A DNA stretch of 64,000 nt from Microbulbifer donghaiensis (GCF_900129095.1 NZ_FQVA01000001.1:1997615-2061614); one strand, 5' to 3'; numbered from the stretch's first letter, positions 44,990 to 54,062 are shown. Notes: generated by a model not told the origin, from the sequence alone. Numbers and translations are program-made.

Positions 44990-45802
44990 TTACTGCTTGT
45001 TGGCTTGCCGGCGCATTCTTTCAGCCGCCGCCAGCCGCGCATTGAGCTCCGACATCGGCGTCTGGTCGACAATCAAAACGCCTTCATAGGCGCGATCCAG
45101 ATCCGCGATCAGCACGATCACGACGGAGAAGGCCAGTGCGAGCGCCAGTGCCACCTGCGGCGACCCCCGGCGACCGACGCCGAGCTGGAAGCCGATACCG
45201 AACATGGCCAATGCGGTGAGCGCGTAGAGCGCCGCCCAGATAGGTGGCGGTATCTTGTAGAAAGTCCCGACATAAAGACGCGAAGTGTGGAAGTCGATGA
45301 CCTGATTCAGGATATCGTAGAAGCCCCGCAATCTCTCTCCGTCGTACCCCGCCGCGCTGAGCTGCGCGACTATCTGCCAGAGTTCGTTATGGATCTCTGC
45401 GCTGCGCGCAATGCGCTCATCGAAGTCGGAAACATTCAGGGGGTCGATATCCCGCAGGTCGGCGTACTCCGCTATCAGTGCGCGGACCCGCCTGCCCTCA
45501 TCCGGCAGCAGCAGATCCGCGCGCAGATAGGTCGTCGCCATCGCATTGACCTCGTTCAGCAACAGCGCTTTGCGCTGATTGAAGCGGTCTGCAGTCATAT
45601 TGAAGGTGAACGCCAGCATAAACGCCAGGAGCCCAAGGGTGGCGGCAACCGCACCGCCAATGGACATTTCTCCCACCTTGCCATTGCGCGCCGCGCGGCG
45701 GCCAAAAAAATTGCCCACGGCCAGCGACACGAGTACGAGCAGGATGGAAAACCCGTAGATGACGAGGAGCGATATCGTATTGAATTGAGTTAGAAAATTC
45801 AT
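44990..45802 (-). CDS. DUF4239-like membrane protein (copy 2)
   Basis: 270 residues from ATG 45802. Same plan as the copy at 43358: N-terminal helices (SLLVIYGFSILLVLVSLAVG; GGAVAATLGLLAFMLAFTFN), middle region with conserved (R/I)AEYADLRDI(D/N)PL, C-terminal helices and LIADLDRAYEGVLIVDQTPM. Both copies also share the sequence agccaagtctgg upstream of their starts, so duplication extended into the promoter region. Function unknown. Confidence 0.8.
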   Translation of the reverse strand: MNFLTQFNTISLLVIYGFSILLVLVSLAVGNFFGRRAARNGKVGEMSIGGAVAATLGLLAFMLAFTFNMTADRFNQRKALLLNEVNAMATTYLRADLLLPDEGRRVRALIAEYADLRDIDPLNVSDFDERIARSAEIHNELWQIVAQLSAAGYDGERLRGFYDILNQVIDFHTSRLYVGTFYKIPPPIWAALYALTALAMFGIGFQLGVGRRGSPQVALALALAFSVVIVLIADLDRAYEGVLIVDQTPMSELNARLAAAERMRRQANKQ

Positions 45803-45938
45803 CAGCCGCAGAACTGGCATTTTTAGCCAAGTCTGGCTCAGGCGCGCACTGTCTGCCGGATTTTTAGCTGGAGCAGGTCCGGGACCAGTGCACCCGCCGC
45901 CTTACGGGGGCGGGTAGTCGTGATAACTGGCGCAGGGA

Positions 45939-47357
45939 TTAGTCGGAGTCGCCGTCGCCGTTCATGCCCAGCTCTTTGAGTTTACGCGTCAGCGTATTGC
46001 GCCCCCAACCGAGCAGTTCGGCGGCGTCGCGCTTGCGGCCGGCAGTGTGCTTGAGTGCGATTTCGATCAGCGCGCGCTCGAACGCCGGCACCGCCTCGCT
46101 GAGAATCTCGCGACGGCCGGTGGCCAGCGCCTGGTCCGCCCAGAGCCGCAGGGCTTTCTGCCAGTCCTGCGGCGCCTCGCCGGTAGCGGTCTGCTGGTGC
46201 AGTTCCTGCGGCAGATCCTCGATATGCACTTCGCGGCCGGAGGCCATCACCGTGATCCAGCGACAGGTATTCTCCAGCTGGCGCACGTTGCCGGGCCAGT
46301 CGAGGCCGGAGAGGTATGCCTCGGTCTCCTTGAGCAGAATCTTCGGCTCCACCCCCAGATCCTTGGCGGCGGAATTGAAGAAGTGGCGCACCAGCCGCGG
46401 GATGTCCTCGCGGCGGTCGGCCAGGCGCGGAATATGGATGCGAATGACGTTCAGGCGGTGGAACAGGTCCTCGCGGAACTTGTGCTCCTCCACCAGCCGC
46501 TCCAGATCCTGGTGGGTAGCGGCAATAATGCGCACGTCCACCTTCACCGGTGTGTGCCCGCCGACGCGGTAGAACTCGCCATCCGCCAGCACGCGCAGCA
46601 GGCGCGTCTGGGTCTCCGCCGGCATATCGCCGATCTCATCCAGGAACAGGGTGCCGCCGTCGGCCTGCTCGAAGCGGCCGGCGCGCTGGGAACTGGCGCC
46701 GGTAAAGGCGCCCTTCTCGTGACCGAACAGCTCCGACTCCATCAGGTCCTTCGGAATCGCAGCCATATTCAGCGCGATAAACGGTTTGCTCTTGCGCGGG
46801 CTGTGGTTGTGCAGCGCCTGCGCCACCAGCTCCTTGCCGGTGCCGGATTCACCGTTGATCAACACGGTGATATTGGAATGGGACAGGCGGCCGATCGCGC
46901 GGAACACCTCCTGCATCGCCGGCGCCTCGCCGATAATTTCCTTGCTGCCGGCGCCACTATCCAGGCTGACCTGCTCTTCGCCGCGCTGCTCGCTGGCGTG
47001 CGCCAGGGCGCGGCGGGTCACCGCCACCGCCTCGTCGACATCGAAGGGTTTCGGCAAATATTCAAAGGCACCGCCCTGGTAGGCGGCGACGGCGCTGTCC
47101 AGGTCCGAATGCGCGGTCATGATAATGATCGGCAGCGAGGGGCGCTCGGACTGGAAGCGCTGCAAAAGTTTGAAGCCGTCGGAACCGGGCATGCGGATAT
47201 CGCTGATCACCACATCGGGCGAGTCACTGTAGAAGTCGTCCAGCGCGCGATCGCCGCTCTCGTAGCACTTGGTCTCTATGCCTTCGCGCGTCAGCGCCCG
47301 CTCCAGGACCCAGCGGATCGATCGGTCGTCGTCAATAATCCAAACGCGATTGCTCAT
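45939..47357 (-). CDS. ntrC: Nitrogen regulation response regulator NtrC
   Basis: 472 residues. Activates sigma-54 promoters under nitrogen limitation. Receiver domain with phosphorylation site Asp53 ([10 protein letters not shown]), AAA+ central domain with Walker A GESGTGKE, the sigma-54-contacting GAFTGA loop, Walker [10 protein letters not shown], and a C-terminal Fis-type helix-turn-helix ([20 protein letters not shown]). Starts 21 bp after ntrB. A hairpin (acccgcc/ggcgggt, 45892-45915) lies past its stop. Also called glnG. Confidence 0.97.
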   Translation of the reverse strand: MSNRVWIIDDDRSIRWVLERALTREGIETKCYESGDRALDDFYSDSPDVVISDIRMPGSDGFKLLQRFQSERPSLPIIIMTAHSDLDSAVAAYQGGAFEYLPKPFDVDEAVAVTRRALAHASEQRGEEQVSLDSGAGSKEIIGEAPAMQEVFRAIGRLSHSNITVLINGESGTGKELVAQALHNHSPRKSKPFIALNMAAIPKDLMESELFGHEKGAFTGASSQRAGRFEQADGGTLFLDEIGDMPAETQTRLLRVLADGEFYRVGGHTPVKVDVRIIAATHQDLERLVEEHKFREDLFHRLNVIRIHIPRLADRREDIPRLVRHFFNSAAKDLGVEPKILLKETEAYLSGLDWPGNVRQLENTCRWITVMASGREVHIEDLPQELHQQTATGEAPQDWQKALRLWADQALATGRREILSEAVPAFERALIEIALKHTAGRKRDAAELLGWGRNTLTRKLKELGMNGDGDSD

Positions 47358-47378
47358 GCTCTAGGTTCCCGTAATCAA

Positions 47379-48443
47379 TTATTCGTTCGAAAGCGGCAGA
47401 TAAATCTGGAACACGCTCTGCCCCGGTCGGCTGTCGCACTTAATCAGGCCGCGATGCTGATTGATGATGTTCTGTGAGATCGACAGCCCCAGACCCGATC
47501 CCTCGGCGCGCCCGGAAATCATCGGGTAGAAAATGCGCTCGCGGATGTCCTCGGCGATACCGGGGCCGTTGTCCTCAATCTCGATGCGGCACACCAGCGG
47601 ACAGTGGTGTTTGCCGATGGTGAACTGGCGCTGGATACGCGTGCGCAGCACGATTTCGCCGCTGGCGAGGCCGATACTCTCGTCGATGGCCTGCATGGCG
47701 TTGCGGGCGATATTCAGCAGTGCCTGGATCAGCTGCTCGCTGTCGCCGGGAATATCCGGGATCGACGGGTCGTAGTCGCGGCGGATCTTCAATTCGCCGT
47801 CGCACTCCGCATCGATCAGCTGGGCGACGCGCTCGAGAATTTCGTGCACATTGGTCGGCTTCAGCTGCGCCGGTTTGCGCGGACCGAGCAGGCGATCGAC
47901 CAGATTGCGCAGGCGGTCCGCCTCGTCGATGATGATCTGCGTGTACTCCGCCAGCTCCTCGTCCGGCAATTCCCGCTGCAACAGCTGTGCGGCACCGCGG
48001 ATACCGCCGAGCGGGTTTTTCACCTCGTGGGCCATGCCGCGCACCAGATTGCGGGTGGTCTCCTGGGCACTGATCAGCGCGTCCTCGCGAGCGATACGCA
48101 GCAGCCGATCCATGCTCTGCACTTCGAGCAGCAGCAACCCCAGCTCCGGCACCGGGCTTACCGAGTAGTCCACGGTGCGCGTTTCGAGGTTGTGCAGCGT
48201 CCAGGTGGCGCGGCGGACTGTGTACTTTTCACCGGTGGCCAGGGCGTTGCGCAGCGCCTGCTGCGCGGCGGCGGATTCACGCACCACATCCGCCAGCGGC
48301 TGGCCACTGACCCGCGAGCTGGAAGCGGCGAGCAGGTCCTCCGCGGCGGAGTTGAGGTAGCAGAGCAACAGACTGTCATCCAGCACCAGCACGGCGGAGG
48401 TCAAACTGTCGAGCAGCTGGCGCAACTGGCGGTCGTTGAGCAT
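47379..48443 (-). CDS. ntrB: Nitrogen regulation sensor histidine kinase NtrB
   Basis: 354 residues. Cytoplasmic kinase/phosphatase that controls NtrC phosphorylation in response to PII. PAS domain at the N-terminus (SAVLVLDDSLLLCYLNSAAE), H-box RGMAHEVKNPLGGIRGAAQ, N-box region LNIARNAMQAI, G-boxes EDNGPGIAEDIRERIFYPM and GSGLGLSISQNIINQH. Cotranscribed with ntrC. The upstream 471-bp gap carries a perfect NtrC dyad (48815-48829), so NtrC probably feeds back on this operon. Also called glnL. Confidence 0.96.
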   Translation of the reverse strand: MLNDRQLRQLLDSLTSAVLVLDDSLLLCYLNSAAEDLLAASSSRVSGQPLADVVRESAAAQQALRNALATGEKYTVRRATWTLHNLETRTVDYSVSPVPELGLLLLEVQSMDRLLRIAREDALISAQETTRNLVRGMAHEVKNPLGGIRGAAQLLQRELPDEELAEYTQIIIDEADRLRNLVDRLLGPRKPAQLKPTNVHEILERVAQLIDAECDGELKIRRDYDPSIPDIPGDSEQLIQALLNIARNAMQAIDESIGLASGEIVLRTRIQRQFTIGKHHCPLVCRIEIEDNGPGIAEDIRERIFYPMISGRAEGSGLGLSISQNIINQHRGLIKCDSRPGQSVFQIYLPLSNE

Positions 48444-48561
48444 GCGATAGGTTCCGATTCAGTTGTGGACGGAGCGCGAACCCGCGGTACACCCGCCGTC
48501 GGCTTCGGCCACAAGGCCTTTGTAATCAGTCAGTGCAAGAAGCAAACCAAAATGGCGCACA

Positions 48562-48662
48562 AAAGTGCCGGGAGCACTTTTGGTCAGCTTTAGCTGACCC
48601 CGATAGGGGCGGGGCCCACGGACGGGCCCCGCACTAAAGTGCCGGGAGCACTTTTGGTCAGC
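48562..48662. repeat. Two 27-bp direct repeats, each containing a palindrome
   Basis: aaagtgccgggagcactttt followed by ggtcagc occurs at 48562-48588 and 48636-48662 (74-bp period). Each contains the dyad aaagtgc-cggga-gcacttt. Between them are two further hairpins (gctgacc... and cggggcc/ggccccg). They occupy the probable 5' leader of ntrB. The rest of the gap 48444-48914 shows only the NtrC site and no gene. Confidence 0.8.
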
Positions 48663-48814
48663 GTCACTGGTCATATGAAGCGCACAGTCCCGCAATCCGA
48701 GTGCTGCACGCGCGCACCCGGGTGCGGGCGCTGAACCGCAGAGGGGCACGCCGCGGCGATACACGCGTCCGGGGACCACAGCGGGTGCACACGGGGACTG
48801 GCGCCCTCTCGCTT

Positions 48815-48829
48815 GCACCATTATGGTGC
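48815..48829 (-). promoter_or_regulatory. NtrC binding site upstream of ntrBC
   Basis: GCACCATTATGGTGC is a perfect dyad and matches the known NtrC consensus (GCACCA-N3-TGGTGC) exactly. It is 372 bp upstream of the ntrB start. On the ntrB strand CATAAT inside it could serve as a -10, so binding may repress a sigma-70 promoter, as at enteric glnLp. Confidence 0.7.
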
Positions 48830-48914
48830 GCCGATCAAAAAAACGCCAGCCTGGCGGCCGAGCGTGGGCGTGGGGAAGGGGTATTGCCGGGCGCACAGGG
48901 CCCGGCATCCGGGG

Positions 48915-49604
48915 TTAATTGCCGCGGCGCGACCGCTGCTGCTGTTGTGGCTGGGACTGGGGCAGGCCCGGGGCCACGGGAGCCTTGGGTGCCTGGGTGG
49001 CCCGGGGTGCAGCGATATCCGGCAGGGTGCCGCCGGGGCGCTTCACATAGATGGTAATGACCTGGGATTGCGCCAGCACGTTGCCGCGGTCGTCGGCCAG
49101 TACCGCCTGCACGCTGTGAGTGCCGCGCTCCAGCTCAGAGATATCCAGGCTCGAACTGGAGGAGCCGCCGCGCCACGGCTGGCCGTCAATCACCGCGAAA
49201 AACTGTGCACCGGCGGGATAGGCGGGTACCACATCGACCTGCAGCGCGATAAAGCGCTGGCCCGGCGGAATCGTCGCCCCGTCCGGCGGACTCACGATGG
49301 CGATGTCGACGGGACCGATCGGCTGGCTCGCATCGTCGGCGCGCTGTTGCGCGTCCTTCGGCGACAGCTTGCGCGTTGGCAGCGGCCGCGGCAGGGCAAT
49401 GGGCTGCACATTGGTGGGACCGATCACGACCTTTTCCGCCTTGCCGCTCTTCGGCGGCGTGTCGCTGAACACCACCTTCCCGTCGGGACCGACGGTCTTG
49501 TAGACGGTATTGCCGGACGGCGGCGCCTCTGTGCCGTCATCGCCGGCCAAAGTGCCGATAGGCAGGGCGAACAACAGCGCGAACAGATAGGGAATAGTCT
49601 TCAT
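48915..49604 (-). CDS. DUF4124 domain exported protein (between glnA and ntrB)
   Basis: 229 residues with signal peptide (FALLFALPIGTLAGD). DUF4124 core NTVYKTVGPDGKVVFSDTPP, then an Ig-like beta domain (about residues 98-195: VDIAIVSPPDGATIPPGQRF, HSVQAVLADDRGNVLAQSQV), and a Pro/Gln-rich tail. The glnA - DUF4124 - ntrB - ntrC order is frequent in gammaproteobacteria, and the reason is unknown. Its own promoter must lie in 49605-49911, which also has an inserted repeat. Confidence 0.88.
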   Translation of the reverse strand: MKTIPYLFALLFALPIGTLAGDDGTEAPPSGNTVYKTVGPDGKVVFSDTPPKSGKAEKVVIGPTNVQPIALPRPLPTRKLSPKDAQQRADDASQPIGPVDIAIVSPPDGATIPPGQRFIALQVDVVPAYPAGAQFFAVIDGQPWRGGSSSSSLDISELERGTHSVQAVLADDRGNVLAQSQVITIYVKRPGGTLPDIAAPRATQAPKAPVAPGLPQSQPQQQQRSRRGN

Positions 49605-49668
49605 CTTGCCTCTCGTGCGGCGCCAGGCCGCTCCGACACGAATCGCGGATTTACAGTCACTTTTAACC

Positions 49669-49827
49669 CTAGCAGGCTGGTGAAAAACAGCCTGCTAGAC
49701 CGGGCCAAGGACGGCCCGACCGCAAATCAGGCGCGTAAGTGCTTGATTTGTCGAGGAGGGTTTGCGGACATGCGCCGCAAACCCGGGTTGAAAAAGGCCG
49801 GGATGGCCTTTTTCAACAACCTCCTAG
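49669..49827. mobile_element. MITE-like element with CTAG ends and a chain of hairpins
   Basis: 159 bp bounded by CTAG on both sides. The first and last about 22 bases form an imperfect inverted repeat (ctagcaggctggtgaaaaac versus ctaggaggttgttgaaaaag after reversal). Inside are nested palindromes: cgggcc/ggcccg, aaatca/tgattt, gtttgcgg/ccgcaaac, and gttgaaaaaggcc/ggcctttttcaac. No transposase. It lies between the DUF4124 gene and the glnA terminator; together these account for most of the gap 49605-49911. Confidence 0.65.
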
Positions 49828-49839
49828 TCTACCCGCAAT

Positions 49840-49872
49840 AAAAAAGCCCGCACCAGTCGGCGCGGGCTTTTT
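49840..49872 (-). terminator. Rho-independent terminator after glnA
   Basis: On the minus strand a gcccgc/gcgggc hairpin is followed by ttttttatt, 40 bp past the glnA stop. It would separate glnA from the DUF4124-ntrBC genes. Confidence 0.82.
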
Positions 49873-49911
49873 CCGAAAACGGACCGGCATCGGGGCCGAT
49901 GCCGGCGGTCG

Positions 49912-51318
49912 TTATACGGAGTAGTACATGTCGAACTCGACCGGGTGAGTGGTCATCTGCAGGCGCTGAACCTCTTCGCCCTTCAGGGCGATATAGGCGT
50001 CGATCGCGTCGTCAGTGAACACACCGCCTTCGGTCAGGAAGGCGCGATCCTGATCCAGTGCTTCCAGGGCCATTTCCAGGCTGGAGGCAACGGTCGGGTA
50101 CTCGGCCAGCTCTTCCGGCGGCAGGTCGTACAGGTCCTTGTCCGCGGCGTCGCCCGGGTGGATCTTGTTCTTGATGCCGTCGAGGCCGGCCATCAGCAGC
50201 GCGGCGAAGGCCAGGTACGGGTTGGCAGTCGGATCCGGGAAGCGGGTCTCGATGCGCTTGCCTTTCGGGCTGGCGACAAACGGAATGCGGATGGACGCAG
50301 AGCGGTTGCGCGCGGAGTAGGCCAGGATGACCGGCGCCTCGAAGCCCGGCACCAGACGCTTGTAGGAGTTGGTGGAGGCGTTACAGATGGCGTTCAGCGC
50401 GCGGGCGTGCTTGACGATACCGCCGATGTAGTACAGGGCGGTCTCGGACAGGCCTGCGTAGGCGTCGCCGGCAAACTGGTTCACGCCGTCCTTGCTGAAG
50501 GACATGTGTACGTGCATGCCGGAACCGTTGTCGCCCACCAGCGGCTTGGGCATGAAGGTTGCGGTCTTGCCGTAGGCGTGGGCAACGTTGTGTACGGCGT
50601 ACTTGAGGATCTGCACCTCGTCCGCTTTCTTGGTCAGGGTGTTGGCGCCGACGCCGATCTCACACTGCCCGGCGGTGCCCACTTCGTGGTGGTGCACTTC
50701 CACACGCAGGCCCATTTGTTCCATGGCGCCGCACATGGCCGCGCGCACGTCGTGCAGGGAGTCGACCGGCGGTACCGGGAAGTAGCCGCCTTTCACGCCC
50801 GGGCGGTGGCCGATGTTGCCTTCCGCGAAGGAGGCACCGGAGGACCAGGCCGCCTCTTCGGAGTTGATCTTGTAGAAGGCGCCGCCCATTTCGGCACCCC
50901 AGGTGATGTCGTCGAATACGAAGAACTCGGGCTCCGGGCCGAACAGCGCGGTGTCACCCAGACCGGTGGACTTCAGGTATTCCTCGGCGCGCAGCGCGAT
51001 GGAGCGCGGGTCGCGCTCGTAGCCCTGACCGGTGATCGGGTCGACGATGTTACAGCGGATGATGACGGTGGCTTCGTCGGTAAAGGGGTCCAGGAAAGCG
51101 GTCTCGTCGTCCGGCATCAGGATCATGTCGGATTCGTTGATGCCCTTCCAGCCGGCGATGGAGGAGCCGTCGAACATCTTGCCTTCTTCGAAGAACTCGC
51201 CGTCAATTTCCGACGTCGGAATGGATACGTGCTGTTCTTTACCCTTGGTATCGGTGAAGCGCAGGTCGATCCACTTGGCTTCACTCTCTTTAATCAAACC
51301 GAGCGTTTTAGCTGACAT
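49912..51318 (-). CDS. glnA: Glutamine synthetase type I
   Basis: 468 residues from ATG 51318, with GGAGG upstream. Condenses glutamate and ammonia with ATP; dodecameric. Signature segments: [19 protein letters not shown], the ATP-site [20 protein letters not shown], and [20 protein letters not shown]. Tyr397 in DLYDLPPEE is the adenylylation site of GSI-beta enzymes, so activity is probably also controlled by GlnE. Transcription is very likely NtrC/sigma-54 dependent, given the promoter at 51398 and the upstream dyads. Confidence 0.97.
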   Translation of the reverse strand: MSAKTLGLIKESEAKWIDLRFTDTKGKEQHVSIPTSEIDGEFFEEGKMFDGSSIAGWKGINESDMILMPDDETAFLDPFTDEATVIIRCNIVDPITGQGYERDPRSIALRAEEYLKSTGLGDTALFGPEPEFFVFDDITWGAEMGGAFYKINSEEAAWSSGASFAEGNIGHRPGVKGGYFPVPPVDSLHDVRAAMCGAMEQMGLRVEVHHHEVGTAGQCEIGVGANTLTKKADEVQILKYAVHNVAHAYGKTATFMPKPLVGDNGSGMHVHMSFSKDGVNQFAGDAYAGLSETALYYIGGIVKHARALNAICNASTNSYKRLVPGFEAPVILAYSARNRSASIRIPFVASPKGKRIETRFPDPTANPYLAFAALLMAGLDGIKNKIHPGDAADKDLYDLPPEELAEYPTVASSLEMALEALDQDRAFLTEGGVFTDDAIDAYIALKGEEVQRLQMTTHPVEFDMYYSV

Positions 51319-51397
51319 TGCTGTCCTCCAGGTCTTGAAATGTAATTTGTCGCTATGCCGTTGGCCGGCATGCACTCCCTACCTGGCGTGTAATAAA

Positions 51398-51412
51398 GCA
51401 AGGAGTGTGCCA
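51398..51412 (-). promoter_or_regulatory. Sigma-54 (RpoN) promoter of glnA
   Basis: On the glnA strand TGGCACACTCCTTGC keeps the invariant GG-N10-GC spacing and differs from the consensus TGGCACG-N4-TTGC only at one base. The expected transcript start is near 51386, giving a leader of about 68 bases. The 327-bp divergent gap 51319-51645 holds this, the NtrC sites and a TATAAT for thiI (51600-51605). Confidence 0.85.
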
Positions 51413-51518
51413 AATTGGGGCAGCCGCGCCGCCGCTGCGATTGCGGCGTGCGCCGGCAGGTTTGCGGCGCCATCTGCAGCAGAATAGATGCAATGTGGCG
51501 GGTCAGCCACCCACGGGC

Positions 51519-51533
51519 GCACCAAAATGGCGC
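51519..51533 (-). promoter_or_regulatory. NtrC site 1 of the glnA enhancer
   Basis: GCACCAAAATGGCGC matches the dyad GCACCA-N3-TGGTGC with one mismatch. It is centred about 140 bp upstream of the predicted glnA start, the usual enhancer range. Confidence 0.72.
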
Positions 51534-51549
51534 GCATTTGGGCGCCCGT

Positions 51550-51564
51550 GCACGAATGCGGTGC
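51550..51564 (-). promoter_or_regulatory. NtrC site 2 of the glnA enhancer
   Basis: GCACGAATGCGGTGC keeps both GCAC/GTGC half-sites at the correct 7-bp spacing. The inner bases are less conserved. It is centred 31 bp (three helical turns) from site 1, the pair spacing expected for cooperative NtrC binding. Confidence 0.6.
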
Positions 51565-51645
51565 GCAAGCAAGTTGTGCTCGGCGGGGGCTCACTAGCTT
51601 ATAATGCCGCACCTCCTATCAATTCGCGGTACCCCACGGATCCCC

Positions 51646-53136
51646 ATGCACTTTGTCGTCAAATTTTTTCCAGAGATCACCATCAAGAGCAACCCGGTGC
51701 GCAAGCGCATGTCGCGCCAGCTCAAGGACAACCTGCAGCGCCTGCTGAAACAGCTGGACGATCGCATCGTGGTGCGCAAGGACTGGGAAAAGATCGATGT
51801 GGTCGCGCCGGATGCGGTCGCCCACCTGCGGCAGCGCATCGAGGAAGTGCTCTCTCACACGCCGGGGATCGCCAACTTCGCCCGCGTGTGCCAGTTCCCC
51901 CTCGGCGATCTGCACGACATCTATGAGAAAACCCTGTCGGTGTGGGGCGAACACCTCGCCTGCAAGACCTTCTGCGTGCGCGCCAAGCGCACCGGCCAGC
52001 ACGACTTCAAGTCCCTGGATGTGGAGCAGTATGTGGGCGGCGGCCTGAACACTAATACCGACGCCGCCGGCGTAAAGCTCAAGAATCCGGACATTACCGT
52101 GAAGCTGGAGATCCGCCACGACAAGCTGTACGTGATAGAGGCGCAGCACCCGGGCCTCGGCGGCTTCCCGCTCGGCACCCAGGATCCGGTGCTGTCGCTG
52201 GTATCCGGCGGCTTCGATTCCACCGTGGCCAGCTACCTGACGATCAAGCGCGGCATCCGCACCCACTACCTGTTCTTCAACCTGGGCGGCCGCCAGCACG
52301 AACTGGGCGTCAAGGAGGTGGCCTACTACCTGTGGAACAAGTACGCCGCCTCACACCGGGTGCGCTTTATCACCGTGCCCTTCGACGAGGTTGTGGCCGA
52401 GATCCTGGAGAACGTCGACGACTCCTATATGGGCGTGGTCCTGAAGCGCATGATGCTGCGCGCCGCCACCGTGATCGCCAACGAGGTGGAAGTGGACGCG
52501 GTGGTGACCGGCGAGGCCATCGCCCAGGTGTCCAGCCAGACGCTGAAAAACCTGGCGGTGATCGACAGCGTCACCGACACCCTGGTGCTGCGCCCGCTGA
52601 TCACCAGCGACAAGACCGACATCATCCGCACCGCGCGGGAAATCGGCACCGAGGAGTTCGCCGCGAATATGCCCGAGTACTGCGGCGTGATCTCGGTGAA
52701 GCCGACCACCCGCGCCAAGATCGAGAAAGTGGAGAAGGAGGAGAATCGCTTCGACTTCACCGTCCTCGACCGCGCCATCGGCAACCGCGTCATGCAGAAT
52801 ATCGACGAGGTGATCGAGGAGGTGAACGGCGAGGTACCGGACGTGGAAATCCGCGATGAGCCCGGCGATGCCGTGGTCATCGACATCCGCCACCCCGACG
52901 AAGAGGAGATTGATCCGCTGGAGCTCGAGGGCAAACCGGTGGAGGCCATTCCCTTCTACCGCCTCAACAACGCCTTCGCCAAGCTGGATCAGGAGCGCCA
53001 CTACCTGCTGTACTGCGCCCGCGGCGTCATGAGCAAGCTGCACGCGTCCCACCTGCTGGACGAGGGCTACCGCAACGTGGGCGTATACCGGCCACAGAAA
53101 CGCAACGCCGCGTCACCGGAAGATACACAAGCCTGA
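51646..53136 (+). CDS. thiI: tRNA 4-thiouridine synthase ThiI
   Basis: 496 residues from ATG 51646 (MHFVVKFFPEITIKSNPVRK). Transfers sulfur to U8 of tRNA and, in enteric bacteria, to ThiS for thiamine synthesis. THUMP domain at about residues 60-165, PP-loop ATPase motif SGGFDST near residue 187, and a C-terminal rhodanese domain with YCARGVMSKLHASHLLDEGY whose Cys is the sulfur carrier. The rhodanese domain marks the long, enteric-type form. Divergent from glnA. Confidence 0.95.
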   Translation: MHFVVKFFPEITIKSNPVRKRMSRQLKDNLQRLLKQLDDRIVVRKDWEKIDVVAPDAVAHLRQRIEEVLSHTPGIANFARVCQFPLGDLHDIYEKTLSVWGEHLACKTFCVRAKRTGQHDFKSLDVEQYVGGGLNTNTDAAGVKLKNPDITVKLEIRHDKLYVIEAQHPGLGGFPLGTQDPVLSLVSGGFDSTVASYLTIKRGIRTHYLFFNLGGRQHELGVKEVAYYLWNKYAASHRVRFITVPFDEVVAEILENVDDSYMGVVLKRMMLRAATVIANEVEVDAVVTGEAIAQVSSQTLKNLAVIDSVTDTLVLRPLITSDKTDIIRTAREIGTEEFAANMPEYCGVISVKPTTRAKIEKVEKEENRFDFTVLDRAIGNRVMQNIDEVIEEVNGEVPDVEIRDEPGDAVVIDIRHPDEEEIDPLELEGKPVEAIPFYRLNNAFAKLDQERHYLLYCARGVMSKLHASHLLDEGYRNVGVYRPQKRNAASPEDTQA

Positions 53137-53416
53137 TCCGCCAACCCTGCGCGCGCCCGAAATAGCGCCTGGCAACCATCGCAACTGGCAACCGCGCGCA
53201 TAAGTGTTATGGTTGCCTCATGACCGCCCACTTTTCTCCAGCCGCAACGGCCCTGAGCCACACCGCGCGCACACGCCCCTCCGGGCGTGCGCCGTCTGCC
53301 GCCTTGCAGACTTAGGCCGGGTTTCCATTCGCGCGCGGGAACCCGGCACCCCCGCCCGCTGCGCTCCCCGAAACTCTATCGAAACCCGATTGACGCCACT
53401 TTCCACTGGAGAAGTC

Positions 53417-53791
53417 ATGTCTACACTGCCCCCCATTACGGTCTCTCGCGAGGATCGCGACAAGATCTACAACCTGCTGGACAACATGCCCGCGCACGAC
53501 GAGGTAGCCGAGGGCCTTTACGATGAACTGGATCGGGCGCAAATCCTCGAAAAACAGGCAATGCCCGACGATGTGGTAAGGCTCAACAGCAAGGCGCGCT
53601 TTACCAATGAGGCATCCGGCAAGGTTTACCACCTGAAACTGGTAATGCCCGCGGATATGAGCGGAGACCAGTGTGTCTCCCTGTTGAGCCCCGCCGGCGC
53701 AGCGCTGCTCGGCCTGAAAGTCGGCGACAGTATCGAGTGGCCGCTGGCCGGCAAGCGGCTGCGGCTGCAGCTGAATACCGTCGAAGCCTAA
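53417..53791 (+). CDS. rnk: Nucleoside diphosphate kinase regulator Rnk
   Basis: 124 residues from ATG 53417 (CTGGAGAA precedes it). Small protein with an N-terminal coiled helix pair (REDRDKIYNLLDNMPAHDEV) and a GreA/GreB-type C-terminal domain (VYHLKLVMPADMSGDQCVSL, SPAGAALLGLKVGDSIEWPL). Rnk binds RNA polymerase in the secondary-channel region in E. coli without Gre activity. The long upstream open frame is not supported. The 280-bp gap after thiI includes an imperfect ggcaaccat/atggttgcc repeat. Confidence 0.9.
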   Translation: MSTLPPITVSREDRDKIYNLLDNMPAHDEVAEGLYDELDRAQILEKQAMPDDVVRLNSKARFTNEASGKVYHLKLVMPADMSGDQCVSLLSPAGAALLGLKVGDSIEWPLAGKRLRLQLNTVEA

Positions 53792-53846
53792 ATACCCACA
53801 GCGCTCGGCCCGAAAAGGCGCCAGTCCCGGCATTTCGGGTGTGCAC

Positions 53847-53882
53847 GCCATTCGGGTGGATGCCGGCATCCACCCGAATGGC
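53847..53882. repeat. Perfect 36-bp palindrome
   Basis: Arms gccattcgggtggatgcc and ggcatccacccgaatggc are perfectly complementary with no loop. It lies between rnk and typA; it could act as a processed hairpin or be a dispersed repeat. A TATAAT for typA occurs downstream at 53961-53966. Confidence 0.8.
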
Positions 53883-54062
53883 GAAATCTGCAATTTCAAT
53901 CCCGCGGCGGAATCGCACAAATTTCCACCAAATTCGCTCCCAATTGTCACGCTTCGCCACTATAATCGCCGCCTTTGGCCGGACCTCCGCTGTCTGGGCC
54001 TGGTGACAGGTCCTAAGCCCCCGCCCCACACCATTTCACGCGTTAACGCCCAGAGGCACCCT

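Noticed and set aside
48444-48800. Sigma-54 promoter for ntrBC (GGCAC...GTGC near 48555-48570 and 48630-48645)
   Set aside because: The spacing between GG and GC is nine bases, not ten, so it does not fit the sigma-54 consensus.
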